From Sneathiella chungangensis (lineage in GTDB: Bacteria > Pseudomonadota > Alphaproteobacteria > Sneathiellales > Sneathiellaceae): DNA of 64,000 nt. This document shows, in pieces, positions 33,996 through 43,521 of this stretch. The notes under the pieces were generated by a model. The model was not told the DNA's origin, did not search any database, and saw nothing but the letters and a program-made list of their open reading frames with translations. Every line of letters begins with the position of its first letter. Position 1 is the stretch's first letter. The DNA is taken from NCBI RefSeq assembly GCF_009882935.1, contig NZ_WTVA01000001.1:510238-574237 (forward strand), given 5' to 3'. The position numbers were made by a program, and so were the translations under genes.

Positions 33996-35354
33996 ATGGC
34001 CCGAAAACTTGTGGTCCTGAGTGACGGCAGCTGGATTGCCCCGCAGTTCAGAAGCAAGAACCGGCGCGTTCCCGGGAACGCGACCCTCGCCTATCAATGC
34101 ATTGCCGAAGAAACGGGAGACGGCGCGGAACAGATCCGGTATCTGCACGATCTGGAAGCCCGCCCGGCCTTCTACCGCCGACTGATGCAGCGGACTTTCG
34201 GGCTCGGGATGAAGGCGGAAATTTTTAACAGCTACACCTTCCTGTCCCGGAATTACCACTCCGAAGAGGATGAGATTTACCTGTTCGGCGCCGGTCTTGG
34301 CGCCTTCAACATCCGCCGCCTCGCCGATCTGCTCGACAGGGTCGGACTGTTGCCGCCCGAAAAGCTCAATCTGCTGCCGGAGGCCTTCGAATACAGCCAG
34401 ATCCCTGCCGAAGCCCTTGAAACGCCGGGCGCAAAAAGCCTGGCCGACCACCTGCCGGCGAAATCCGTGCGCATCCGTTTTCTCGGCTGCTGGGATACGG
34501 TCGGCAGCCATGGTTTGCCGCTGCCGGGACTTCATCGCATCTCGCAAAGCTGGATGATGTACCATGACCACAAGATCAATGCGAATGTCGAAAGCGCCTA
34601 TCAGGCGCTTGCCCTGGATGAACGGCGCAGCCGTTTCAAGCCCGGCCTCTGGACGGGTGTACATTCCCCTGAAATCCAGACGGTTGAGCAGGTCTGGTTC
34701 CCCGGATCCCATGAAAATATTGTCGGCGGTCGGCGCGACAGCCGCCTGTCCGATATCGCCCTGCGATGGTTGCTGGACCGGGCCGGCGAACAGGGCCTCG
34801 CCATCGATCCTGAAAAACTGGCCGAGCTCACAACGCCGGACATCCTTGGCAAGATCGCGATGAACCGGCGGAAGGTGTTCGGCATTCCCCTGCCCTTCAA
34901 GAAGCCCTTCAACCGGGCCGTCGGACAATCCCGGCAAAGCTTTCCCGGGGAACTTAATCTGGAGCCGGAAAAACTTCATGAATCCGTTCTGCAACGGCGG
35001 GAGCTCGACAAGAAATACCGCCCCCGGCAGCTCGCCAGTCTGTCGGACAGCGATATCCCGCTCTACCGCGAGCATATGGACGAAATGGTGAACAAGCGCC
35101 GCTTCCCGCGCAAGAAAATCGACTGGCCGGCCTTCATCATCACGAACGAGACGAAGATGAACGTCAGCCTTGTCGATTACAGCCGGACCGGCGCGAAGAT
35201 CTGGTTGCAGGGAAAGCTGCCGGCCGGGACGTCTCTCGTGCTGCAGTCCTCCCGCGATTTTTCGAAGGGTCTCAAGGGCCGCGTTGTCTGGGCTAAGGAT
35301 AATTTCCTCGGGCTCGAGTTCGCGAAACCGCTCCCCAAGGAGGCGACGGCCTAG
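33996..35354 (+). CDS. DUF2235 hydrolase-like domain fused to a PilZ domain
   Basis: 452 residues from ATG 33996 (MARKLVVLSDGSW). Residues 1 to about 290 follow DUF2235: LVVLSDGSW, DEIYLFGAGLGAF, LGCWDTVGSHGLPLPG, ALALDERRSRFKPGLW, QVWFPGSHENIVGG and LSDIALRWL. At the nucleophile elbow the family reads GFSRGAY; here it is GAGLGAF, so the serine is replaced by Gly100. The last 90 residues are a PilZ domain with both c-di-GMP motifs, RRFPR and DYSRTG. It is thus a probable c-di-GMP-responsive protein whose hydrolase-like part may have lost esterase activity. It lies just upstream of smpB, which is on the other strand. Partner unknown. Confidence 0.8.
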   Translation: MARKLVVLSDGSWIAPQFRSKNRRVPGNATLAYQCIAEETGDGAEQIRYLHDLEARPAFYRRLMQRTFGLGMKAEIFNSYTFLSRNYHSEEDEIYLFGAGLGAFNIRRLADLLDRVGLLPPEKLNLLPEAFEYSQIPAEALETPGAKSLADHLPAKSVRIRFLGCWDTVGSHGLPLPGLHRISQSWMMYHDHKINANVESAYQALALDERRSRFKPGLWTGVHSPEIQTVEQVWFPGSHENIVGGRRDSRLSDIALRWLLDRAGEQGLAIDPEKLAELTTPDILGKIAMNRRKVFGIPLPFKKPFNRAVGQSRQSFPGELNLEPEKLHESVLQRRELDKKYRPRQLASLSDSDIPLYREHMDEMVNKRRFPRKKIDWPAFIITNETKMNVSLVDYSRTGAKIWLQGKLPAGTSLVLQSSRDFSKGLKGRVVWAKDNFLGLEFAKPLPKEATA

Positions 35355-35358
35355 TTTC

Positions 35359-35811
35359 TCAGGAGAAGTTTTTCAGCAGGCGCTGTTTTTCACGGCCCCA
35401 GTCGCGTTCGCGTTCCGTCGCCCGCTTGTCATGCTGCTTCTTGCCTGATGCCAGCCCGACCTTAACCTTCACAATGCCGCGGTCGTTGAAATACATGGAG
35501 AGCGGCACAAGCGTCTTGCCCGCCTTCTGTATCTGACCGGCGATCTTCTTGATTTCCTTCTTATGCATCAGCAACTGGCGCGGCCGCAGCGGATCGTGAT
35601 TGAACCGGTTGCCATGTCCATATTCAGGAATATGCAGATTGACGAGATACAGGCCGTCATTTTCAAAAGACGCATAGGCGTCCTGAATGTTGGCCCGCCC
35701 GGCGCGCAGGCTTTTCACCTCCGTACCGAGCAGGATCAGACCCGCCTCAAACTCTTCATGGATGAAGTAGTTATAGCGGGCCTTCCGGTTTTCCGCGATC
35801 GTGCGGCCCAT
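35359..35811 (-). CDS. smpB: SsrA-binding protein SmpB
   Basis: 150 residues. Starts MGRTIAENRKARYNYFIHEEFEAG, then LILLGTEVKSLRAGRANIQDAY, and ends DKRATERERDWGREKQRLL, the basic tail that mimics a codon-anticodon stem in the ribosome. It brings tmRNA to stalled ribosomes for rescue. It ends a few bases from the stop of the DUF2235-PilZ gene (convergent), and the next gene upstream is dapA. No ssrA gene is visible in the window. Confidence 0.97.
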   Translation of the reverse strand: MGRTIAENRKARYNYFIHEEFEAGLILLGTEVKSLRAGRANIQDAYASFENDGLYLVNLHIPEYGHGNRFNHDPLRPRQLLMHKKEIKKIAGQIQKAGKTLVPLSMYFNDRGIVKVKVGLASGKKQHDKRATERERDWGREKQRLLKNFS

Positions 35812-35829
35812 GTCTGCAATCCACTCTAT

Positions 35830-36708
35830 CTAGTTCAGGACACCCGCGTCGCGCATGGCGGCCTCTATCTCGCGCTTGGACTCGTCGCGGAACACGGGGA
35901 TGATGGGCAGGCGCACATCGGGTTTGCATTTGCCAAGCAGGGACAGGGCGTATTTCGTCGGTGCCGGGCTTGCCTCGATGAAGAGCGCCTTGTGCAGCCG
36001 GATCAGTCGGTCCTGAAGCTCAAGCGCCTTTTCGCTTTCGCCCGCAAGGCTTGCTTCCTGCATCTCCGAGACCAGCGCCGGCGCGACATTGGAGGTTACG
36101 GAAATGCAGCCGCAACCGCCTTGCGCGTTATAGCCAAGCGCAATCGGGTCATCACCGCACAGCTGGATAAAATCCTCGCCGCAGTGAATGCGCTGAAGCG
36201 CCGCGCGGGAAACATCGCCGGTCGCATCCTTGACGCCGACGATATTTGCCAGTTTGGCAAGGCGGCCCATCGTCTCCGGCGTCATATCGACGACGGAACG
36301 GCCCGGGATATTGTAGATATAAATCGGAATATCCACCGCGTCGTTGATCGCCTTATAATGCGCGAACATACCTTCCTGGGTCGGCTTATTATAATAGGGC
36401 ATGGCGACAAGCACCGCATCGGCGCCGGCCTTTTTCGCATGCTTGGCAAGGCGGATAGCCTCCGCCGTATTGTTCGAACCCGCGCCCGCCATAACCGGCA
36501 CGCGTCCTGCCGCCGCCTCGATGCAGAGCTCGACCACGCGGTCATGCTCGGGATGGCTCAGGGTCGGGGACTCGCCGGTCGTCCCGACGGGGACAAGCGC
36601 TTTCGTTCCGGATTTTATTTGCCAGTCACAGAAGGATTGAAACGATTTTTCATCCACGCGCTCTCCATCAAAGGGAGTGACAAGCGCTGTGATCGATCCT
36701 CTAAACAT
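35830..36708 (-). CDS. dapA: 4-hydroxy-tetrahydrodipicolinate synthase
   Basis: 292 residues. Opening [22 protein letters not shown]; the catalytic tyrosine is in [19 protein letters not shown], the Schiff-base lysine in [12 protein letters not shown], and the block [19 protein letters not shown] carries the reactive threonines. It condenses pyruvate and aspartate semialdehyde in lysine/diaminopimelate synthesis. It lies 19 bases upstream of smpB, same direction. In alphaproteobacteria this pair is common, next to soluble lytic transglycosylase genes, as here. Confidence 0.97.
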   Translation of the reverse strand: MFRGSITALVTPFDGERVDEKSFQSFCDWQIKSGTKALVPVGTTGESPTLSHPEHDRVVELCIEAAAGRVPVMAGAGSNNTAEAIRLAKHAKKAGADAVLVAMPYYNKPTQEGMFAHYKAINDAVDIPIYIYNIPGRSVVDMTPETMGRLAKLANIVGVKDATGDVSRAALQRIHCGEDFIQLCGDDPIALGYNAQGGCGCISVTSNVAPALVSEMQEASLAGESEKALELQDRLIRLHKALFIEASPAPTKYALSLLGKCKPDVRLPIIPVFRDESKREIEAAMRDAGVLN

Positions 36709-36960
36709 GACAATATCCTCGATAAGTTGGTTTTCCGTTTCCGCCTGGCATGCGATGGGCCTGCTTTCAAAAGACCCTTATTTTCACCTGCGGCAAACGC
36801 ATGATTTATAGGCATGATGCCGCGCATGGCAAGCGGTAACTGCATAAATCCCGGGCAGACCGGACCCATAATGACGATTTACGGCAACAAAGCAGGGTGG
36901 ATCGCACTTGATCATACCAATATCGGGGTTACATTTAGACTGTTCTCATTTTTGTAAAAG

Positions 36961-39600
36961 GTGTCCCCCTTGTCCAAGTCTCCCGCCGCGCATGCCACGA
37001 TTTACCTCAAAGATTATAAAGAGCCCGATTTCCTGATCAAGACGGTGGATTTGACCGTCGAACTCGGGGAGGCGGATACGATCGTCACCTCCCGCCTCGA
37101 TCTCGCGCGCAACAACGCCGCGGCGAAGAAACTGAGCCTCAACGGTGAATATCTCGAACTTGTTTCCGTTGCCATGGATGGGCGGACGCTCGAAGCGGCA
37201 GAGTATGAGGTCGACGGCAAGCATCTCACGCTGAACATACCGGCGAAAACGGACGGTTTTCACCTCGACATCAAGACCCGGATCAAGCCGCAGGAGAATA
37301 CGGCGCTTGAAGGACTGTACAAATCAAGCGGCAATTTCTGCACCCAGTGCGAGGCGCAGGGCTTTCGGCGCATCACCTATTATCTCGACCGGCCGGATGT
37401 CATGGCCGTCTTCACGACAACCATTATCGGCGACGCGACGCGATACCCTGTCATGCTCTCGAACGGCAACCTGACGGCGGAGAAAATTCTCTCCGACGGT
37501 CGCAAATCCGTGACCTGGCATGACCCGCATCCCAAACCCGCCTATCTCTTCGCGCTTGTCGCCGGGGATCTCGCAATGGTCGAGGACAGCTTTACCACCC
37601 GCTCGGGCCGGGACATCAAGCTCCGGATCTTTGTTGAAAAGGGCAATGAGGATAAATGCGGTCACGCCATGACCTCGCTGAAAAAATCCATGAAATGGGA
37701 CGAGGAGAAATATGGCCGTGAGTATGATCTCGATATCTTCATGATCGTCGCCGTCAGCGATTTCAACATGGGCGCGATGGAGAACAAGGGCCTCAATGTC
37801 TTCAACTCGAAATATGTGCTGGCCTCCCCGGAGACCGCGACGGATGCCGATTTCGACGGGATCGAGAGCGTTATCGCCCATGAATATTTCCATAACTGGA
37901 CGGGCAACCGCATCACCTGCCGCGACTGGTTCCAGCTTACCCTGAAGGAAGGGTTGACCGTCTTTCGCGACCAGCAGTTTTCGGCGGATATGAACTCCGC
38001 GGCCGTGCAGCGTATTGGCGATGTGCAGCGCCTGCGCGCCGCCCAGTTCCCGGAGGATGCCGGCCCCCTCGCCCATCCGATCCAGCCGCAAAGCTATGTC
38101 GAGATCAACAATTTCTACACCGCCACCGTCTATGAAAAAGGCGCGGAGGTGATCCGCATGATCCATACCCTTCTCGGCGAGGAGAAGTTCCGAAAAGGCA
38201 TGGACCTCTATTTTGAGCGCCATGACGGACAGGCGGTGACGACCGAGGAATTCGTCTCGGCGCTTGAGGGTGGCTCCGGCGTGGACCTCACCCAGTTCCG
38301 CCGCTGGTATGTAACGCCGGGCACGCCTGAAATTACGGTCAATGAAAAATTTGACGAGAAAACAGGTACTTACAAGCTCACTCTCCAGCAGAGTAACGCC
38401 AAGGCCGGTGCCGATTTCAAGCCGCTCCATATCCCGCTCCGGATGGGGCTTCTCGACGAGAATGGCAAAGCGATAGCCTTTACGGAGGGGCCGTTCAAAG
38501 GCAAGAACAGCGGCGTTTTCGATCTCACGAAAAAGCGGGAGACCTTCACCTTCGCGGGTCTAAAGTCGCCTCCGCGCGCCTCGCTCTTCCGTGGCTTTTC
38601 CGCGCCGATAAAGATCAACCAGCAAATGGACGATCGCGATCTCGCTTTCTTCTTCGCCAAGGACGAGGACCTTTTCAACCGCTGGGATGCGGGCCAGCGC
38701 CTTGCGAATAACATCATCCTGAAACAGATCGAGAAACAAGACGAAACCGCCGCCCTTCCCGAGGCGTTCATGGAGGCGTTTGCCGATATTCTCGCCGACA
38801 AGGATCTCGATCGCGCCTTTACTGCCGCCGCGCTTACTCTCCCCGGCGAGCAGGATATCGCACAGAAAATGCCGGTCGTCGATGTCGATGCCATCCACAA
38901 GGTCCGCGAAGGGGCAAGACGCCAGATCGGCCTCCGGTTCGAGGAAGAATGGCGGCGGCTCTACGACGAATGCAGCTGCGCGGCCGCGCCCGCGAACCAG
39001 CCGGAAAGCAGCAGCCGCAAGCTCAAGAACACGGCGCTCACCTATCTGATCGCGACGGGAAAGGAAGACTATGTCGGCCTCGCTGACAGGCAATACCGCG
39101 CCAGCGATAACATGACCGACAGCGTCGCCGCACTTTCCGGGCTTAAGGACATTACGCATCCCGTCCGCGAGGCCCTGTTCGCGGATTATTACGATAAATG
39201 GCAGAAAGATGCGCTCGTCATCGACAAATGGTTCATGCTGCAGGCCATGGCAGTACGCGCGAGCACAATTGCCGACGTCAAGGCGCTGATGGATCACCCC
39301 GCCTTTACCCTTCGCAACCCGAACCGGATGCGCTCCCTGATCGGTGCATTTGCCTCCGGCAACCCGGTCTATTTCCATGAGAGAAGCGGCGAAGGCTATC
39401 GCATCCTGTCGGGCGTGATTGCGGCGCTTAACAAGACCAACCCGCAGATCGCCGCCCGCCTCGTCGCGCCGCTCGGGCAATGGCGGCGGTATGACGCCGA
39501 ACGGCAGGGCCTGATGACGGCAGAACTCGAAAAAATCCTCAAATTGCCGGATTTATCAGATCATGTTTACGAAATGGCAAATAAAAGCCTGCATAATTAG
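36961..39600 (+). CDS. pepN: Aminopeptidase N
   Basis: 879 residues starting at GTG 36961, matching the usual PepN N-terminus (KSPAAHATIYLKDYKEPDF). The M1 motifs are GAMENKGLNVFNSKYVLA and HEYFHNWTGNRITCRDW, with the second zinc ligand in LKEGLTVFRDQ. The four-domain length is normal. It is a cytosolic zinc peptidase that removes N-terminal residues from peptides. A 250-base gap separates it from divergent dapA, and a soluble lytic transglycosylase gene follows. Confidence 0.97.
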   Translation: MSPLSKSPAAHATIYLKDYKEPDFLIKTVDLTVELGEADTIVTSRLDLARNNAAAKKLSLNGEYLELVSVAMDGRTLEAAEYEVDGKHLTLNIPAKTDGFHLDIKTRIKPQENTALEGLYKSSGNFCTQCEAQGFRRITYYLDRPDVMAVFTTTIIGDATRYPVMLSNGNLTAEKILSDGRKSVTWHDPHPKPAYLFALVAGDLAMVEDSFTTRSGRDIKLRIFVEKGNEDKCGHAMTSLKKSMKWDEEKYGREYDLDIFMIVAVSDFNMGAMENKGLNVFNSKYVLASPETATDADFDGIESVIAHEYFHNWTGNRITCRDWFQLTLKEGLTVFRDQQFSADMNSAAVQRIGDVQRLRAAQFPEDAGPLAHPIQPQSYVEINNFYTATVYEKGAEVIRMIHTLLGEEKFRKGMDLYFERHDGQAVTTEEFVSALEGGSGVDLTQFRRWYVTPGTPEITVNEKFDEKTGTYKLTLQQSNAKAGADFKPLHIPLRMGLLDENGKAIAFTEGPFKGKNSGVFDLTKKRETFTFAGLKSPPRASLFRGFSAPIKINQQMDDRDLAFFFAKDEDLFNRWDAGQRLANNIILKQIEKQDETAALPEAFMEAFADILADKDLDRAFTAAALTLPGEQDIAQKMPVVDVDAIHKVREGARRQIGLRFEEEWRRLYDECSCAAAPANQPESSSRKLKNTALTYLIATGKEDYVGLADRQYRASDNMTDSVAALSGLKDITHPVREALFADYYDKWQKDALVIDKWFMLQAMAVRASTIADVKALMDHPAFTLRNPNRMRSLIGAFASGNPVYFHERSGEGYRILSGVIAALNKTNPQIAARLVAPLGQWRRYDAERQGLMTAELEKILKLPDLSDHVYEMANKSLHN

Positions 39601-39682
39601 CCAAATTATCTGATAATATGACGCGAAGCGATATCAGATTGAGGAGCAGCTTTTAATTTCATTTGAGTGATCGGTCGGGGTA

Positions 39683-41869
39683 ATGCGAAAAGAGTTCACC
39701 TATGTGGCGCTAATAACCGGGACAATGCTTATCTCGTCGTCTCTGTCGGCGGCGGGCAAACCGGTCGCGATGCAAAATCCCGATGCCGCCACCATGAGCC
39801 GGGAAACACCGACCGAGTTTGATGCGGCGGACGGAGAGAGCGTTCCACTTCCTATCGCCAAACCCGATCTCGTCGAGCTTGCCCTGCTGAACGCCGATCT
39901 TCCCCCGATTCCGCAGAAACGCCCCGTCGGCACGGAGTTGCCGCCGCATCCGCTGGCAACCGGCCTGGTCGATGCGCGGGACCTGAAGCTTTACCGGGAG
40001 GCCTTTGCGCTCGCTGACAAGAGCCAGTGGAGCCAGGCGATGGAAATCGCCGGTCGGGCTAAATACAAGCTGCCGGCGAAGGTAATCGAATGGCGCTATA
40101 TGAGCGCCTATCGGAATTTTGCGAGTTTCGACCAGATTTCCCGCTTCATCGAAGAAAATCCGGACTGGCCGGGTTTGGGTACCTTGCGCCGTCGCGCTGA
40201 ACAGGCGCTTGATGAGCCCGTCGCCGCCGAAAGGCTGCTTGACTGGTTCGCTGGCAATGAGCCGATCACGGGCATCGGTATGTATCGCTATGGCGAGGCG
40301 CTGATCGCTTCGGGAAGGGCCGCCGAGGGCGCCAACTGGATCCGCCGCGCCTGGCATGTCGGCGAATTCCGTAAGGACATCGAGAAAGAGATACTGAAAA
40401 ACTACAGCGGCCTGTTGAGCAAGGCGGATCACGAACAACGCCTCGACCATCTGCTGTGGGAGCGGGAAACCGAGGCCGCGAAGCGCATGTTCCGCTTCGT
40501 GAGCGAGGGCTACAAGAAACTGGCGATCGCCCGGATCCGGCTGATGACGCGAAAAGGGAATGTCGATCAGGCCATCCGCGCCGTGCCAGCCGAACTCCGC
40601 GATGATCCAGGGCTGATATTCGAACGGGCGAAATGGCGCCGCCGCAAGGCCCTCGATGAAGAATCACGTGAACTGCTCTTCGAAGTGGACGACACCGTTC
40701 CGCGCGCCGATAAATGGTGGCCCGAACGACATGTGCAGGCCCGCAAGCTGCTGGCGATGGGGCATATTACAGACGCCTATAATCTGGCGAGCCGCCATGG
40801 CCTCACTGAGGGCGAGGATTTCGCCGCCGCGGAATGGCTGTCCGGCTGGATCACCCTCCGCTTCCTGGAAGATGGCGACGCGGCACTTCGGCATTTCACG
40901 CGCCTGTATGAAAATGTCAGCTACCCGATCAGCCGTGCCCGCGGCGCCTACTGGATTGCTCGGGCGAAAGAATCCCTCGGCGACAGGGTTATGGCGGAAT
41001 ACTGGTACAAGGTCGCGACGCAATATTACACGACCTATTACGGGCAGATGGCGCTGCATGAACTCGGGCAGCGGAAACTCCCGGCAATTCCGCAAATCAC
41101 GCTGGCAAAAAGTCTTGTAAGCGCCGATGTGGGCAGTGATGAGCAGGTTCTGATCGTCCGCCTTCTCACCGAAATCGGCGCGCCGAAATGGACAAAGCCC
41201 TTCCTGCTGGAAATGGCCGAAAAGGCGAAAAGTGAAGCGGATTACGTGGCGGTTGCGGAGCTGGCGAACAAGATCGGGCGGCCGGATTATGCGATTGCCG
41301 TCGCCAAACGCGCGTCGCAGCTCGGGACCGAACTGACCGAGATCAACTGGCCGACGCCGACGCTCGCGATCAAGAATCCGCCCATTGAACCGGCGCTGAT
41401 GCTCGCCATCACCCGCCAGGAAAGCGCGTTCGCCGCCGATGCGGTCTCCTGGGCCGGCGCGCGGGGTCTGATGCAGTTGATGCCGGGAACCGCCAAGGCC
41501 GTCTCCCGCCGGCTCAACCTGAACTACTCGCCCACCCTGTTGACCGCCGATCCATCCTATAACGCGATGCTCGGCAGCGCCTATCTCGCCAGCCTGATCG
41601 ACGAGTTCGGCGGCTCCTACGTGCTGGCCATCGCTGCCTATAATGCCGGACCCTCCAATGTCAAACGCTGGCTCAGGGAATGGGGCGACCCCCGCTCCGG
41701 CGATATCGACATGATCGACTGGATCGAGTTCATTCCCTTCTCGGAAACCCGGAATTATGTCCAGCGGGTCATCGAGAATTTGCAGGTCTACCGTGAACGG
41801 CTGGCCCGCGACGAGGGCAGCACCTTGAGGATCAGCTTTGACATCAACCGCGGCAGCGCAACGCGATAA
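39683..41869 (+). CDS. slt: Soluble lytic murein transglycosylase
   Basis: 728 residues. Signal-like start (MRKEFTYVALITGTMLISSSLSAAG), then a long helical superhelix region (about 90-520), and a C-terminal SLT domain: LMLAITRQESAFAADAVSWAGARGLMQL with the catalytic Glu, PGTAKAVSRRLNL, then NAGPSNVKRWL and ETRNYVQRV. It cleaves the glycan backbone of peptidoglycan to 1,6-anhydro ends in the periplasm. The next gene is an unrelated HAD hydrolase 80 bases on. Confidence 0.95.
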   Translation: MRKEFTYVALITGTMLISSSLSAAGKPVAMQNPDAATMSRETPTEFDAADGESVPLPIAKPDLVELALLNADLPPIPQKRPVGTELPPHPLATGLVDARDLKLYREAFALADKSQWSQAMEIAGRAKYKLPAKVIEWRYMSAYRNFASFDQISRFIEENPDWPGLGTLRRRAEQALDEPVAAERLLDWFAGNEPITGIGMYRYGEALIASGRAAEGANWIRRAWHVGEFRKDIEKEILKNYSGLLSKADHEQRLDHLLWERETEAAKRMFRFVSEGYKKLAIARIRLMTRKGNVDQAIRAVPAELRDDPGLIFERAKWRRRKALDEESRELLFEVDDTVPRADKWWPERHVQARKLLAMGHITDAYNLASRHGLTEGEDFAAAEWLSGWITLRFLEDGDAALRHFTRLYENVSYPISRARGAYWIARAKESLGDRVMAEYWYKVATQYYTTYYGQMALHELGQRKLPAIPQITLAKSLVSADVGSDEQVLIVRLLTEIGAPKWTKPFLLEMAEKAKSEADYVAVAELANKIGRPDYAIAVAKRASQLGTELTEINWPTPTLAIKNPPIEPALMLAITRQESAFAADAVSWAGARGLMQLMPGTAKAVSRRLNLNYSPTLLTADPSYNAMLGSAYLASLIDEFGGSYVLAIAAYNAGPSNVKRWLREWGDPRSGDIDMIDWIEFIPFSETRNYVQRVIENLQVYRERLARDEGSTLRISFDINRGSATR

Positions 41870-41951
41870 GCGCGGCCAATTCTTTACTTGCATTGCCGCG
41901 CCAGATATCCAACATTCGGGAAGGCGCGCTTTCTTAAGGAAAGAATGACAC

Positions 41952-42641
41952 ATGGCAACCGTAAAGCTTGAACATATCAAGGCCTGCGTGTTTGACGCCT
42001 ATGGCACATTGTTCGATGTCAATGCCGCGGCCCGCGCCGAACAGCAGGCGCTCGGGGATAAATGGCAGGAAATTGCCGAAATCTGGCGCATGAAACAGCT
42101 TCAATATACCTGGCTTCGCAGCCTGCAACGGCGTCATGCGGATTTCTGGGAAGTGACCGGCGATGCCCTCGACTTCGCGATTGCCAGCGCAAAAATGGCC
42201 GACCCGGCGCTGCGCGAACGGCTGATGAACCTCTATCTCACGCTTTCGGCCTATCCCGAAGTAAAGGCAACATTGCAGACGCTGAAACGCGCCGGCATGA
42301 AATGCGCGATCCTTTCCAACGGCACGCCGGAAATGCTCGATGCCGCCGTCGAAAATGCCGGCATCGCCTCCCTTCTCGACGGGATTTACTCGATTGAAGA
42401 GGTTGGTATCTACAAGCCGGACCCGTCCGTCTATCAGCTGGCGGTAGACAGGCTCGATGTCTCTCCGTCTGAGATTTCCTTTCAGTCGTCGAACGGCTGG
42501 GATGCCTATTCCGCCAAGGCGTTCGGATTTAACGTTATCTGGTGCAACCGCTTCGGCCAGGCGGACGAACGGCTGCCCGAAACGCCGGACGCACAGATCC
42601 GCACCCTCGATGAGTTACCCGCCATAGTCGGCGCCGTTTGA
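41952..42641 (+). CDS. Haloacid dehalogenase, type II
   Basis: 229 residues. HAD motifs: nucleophile Asp in CVFDAYGTLFDVNAA, motif II Ser in AILSNGTPEMLDA, and the lysine in IYKPDPSVYQLAVDRL. The signatures FQSSNGWDAYSAKAFGFNVIWCNR and RMKQLQYTWLRSL are characteristic of L-2-haloacid dehalogenases. It would hydrolyse 2-haloacids to D-2-hydroxyacids; a general HAD phosphatase is less likely given these blocks. It precedes the alpha/beta hydrolase by 19 bases. Confidence 0.88.
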   Translation: MATVKLEHIKACVFDAYGTLFDVNAAARAEQQALGDKWQEIAEIWRMKQLQYTWLRSLQRRHADFWEVTGDALDFAIASAKMADPALRERLMNLYLTLSAYPEVKATLQTLKRAGMKCAILSNGTPEMLDAAVENAGIASLLDGIYSIEEVGIYKPDPSVYQLAVDRLDVSPSEISFQSSNGWDAYSAKAFGFNVIWCNRFGQADERLPETPDAQIRTLDELPAIVGAV

Positions 42642-42660
42642 ATAAGGACACCCTTCACCC

Positions 42661-43521
42661 ATGTCGTTCAGTGAAAATCATTACCTGTCTCAGGATGGCC
42701 TGAAACTATATTACAGGGAATATGGATCGGGCGAGAGCGCCTGCCCTATCATTTGCCTTTCGGGCCTCACCCGGTCTTCCCTTGATTTTCATGACGTCGC
42801 GGAACGCTATTCGAAAGAGCGCAAGGTCTATGCGCTCGACTATCGCGGACGCGGCAAATCCGACTATGACAAGGATTACAAGAACTACAATCCGCAGGTC
42901 TATCTTGGCGATATTTTTGCCTTCTTTACCCAGAAAAATATTGAGAAGGCGCTGTTTGTCGGAACGTCGCTCGGCGGCCTGCTGACCATGGCGATGGCAG
43001 GACTTGCCAAGAATTTCATCGCGGGCGCGGTTCTGAATGATGTCGGGCCGGAGGTTGACAGCGCGGGAAGCAGCCGCATCCTCGATTATGTCGGCAAGGA
43101 TGCCCGTTTCGCGACGCTCGAGGCCGCCGCCGCAAAGCAAAAGGAAATTTATGGCGGCGCCTATCCCGATATGCCGGACGCGGACTGGATAGGCCAGGCG
43201 AAAACCACCTTCGTTTATGATGACGCGGCGAAGAACTACCGCCTCAACTACGATCTGGCGCTTGGAAAGGCGCTGGCGGAGCAGATCAATTCCAGCGAGC
43301 AGGTTGACCTCTGGCCATTTTTCAAGGCGCTTGCCGATGTGCCGACGCTGGCCATACGCGGCGCCCTTTCCGACGTTCTGAGCGCCGCCGTGTTCGAACG
43401 GATGAAGACGGAAAACCCGAATTTGCAAACGCTGGTGCTCAACAACCGGGGCCATGTGCCGCTTCTCAATGAGCCCGAAGCCCTTGCCGTATTGGATGAT
43501 TTCATTGCTCGAGTTCGATAA
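42661..43521 (+). CDS. Alpha/beta-fold hydrolase
   Basis: 286 residues with the classical hydrolase fold: oxyanion region ICLSGLTRSSLDF, GRGKSDYD, nucleophile elbow VGTSLGGLL, an acidic residue in the LAIRGALSDVLS region, and catalytic histidine in NNRGHVPLLNEPEAL. Substrate cannot be predicted. It is encoded between the haloacid dehalogenase and the threonine dehydratase; its last 26 bases overlap the next start, so they may be co-translated. Confidence 0.88.
   Translation: MSFSENHYLSQDGLKLYYREYGSGESACPIICLSGLTRSSLDFHDVAERYSKERKVYALDYRGRGKSDYDKDYKNYNPQVYLGDIFAFFTQKNIEKALFVGTSLGGLLTMAMAGLAKNFIAGAVLNDVGPEVDSAGSSRILDYVGKDARFATLEAAAAKQKEIYGGAYPDMPDADWIGQAKTTFVYDDAAKNYRLNYDLALGKALAEQINSSEQVDLWPFFKALADVPTLAIRGALSDVLSAAVFERMKTENPNLQTLVLNNRGHVPLLNEPEALAVLDDFIARVR

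Noticed and set aside
33981-35075. 364-codon minus-strand frame opposite the DUF2235-PilZ gene
   Set aside because: Antisense shadow; the plus-strand gene has a promoter, a ribosome site and two recognisable domains.
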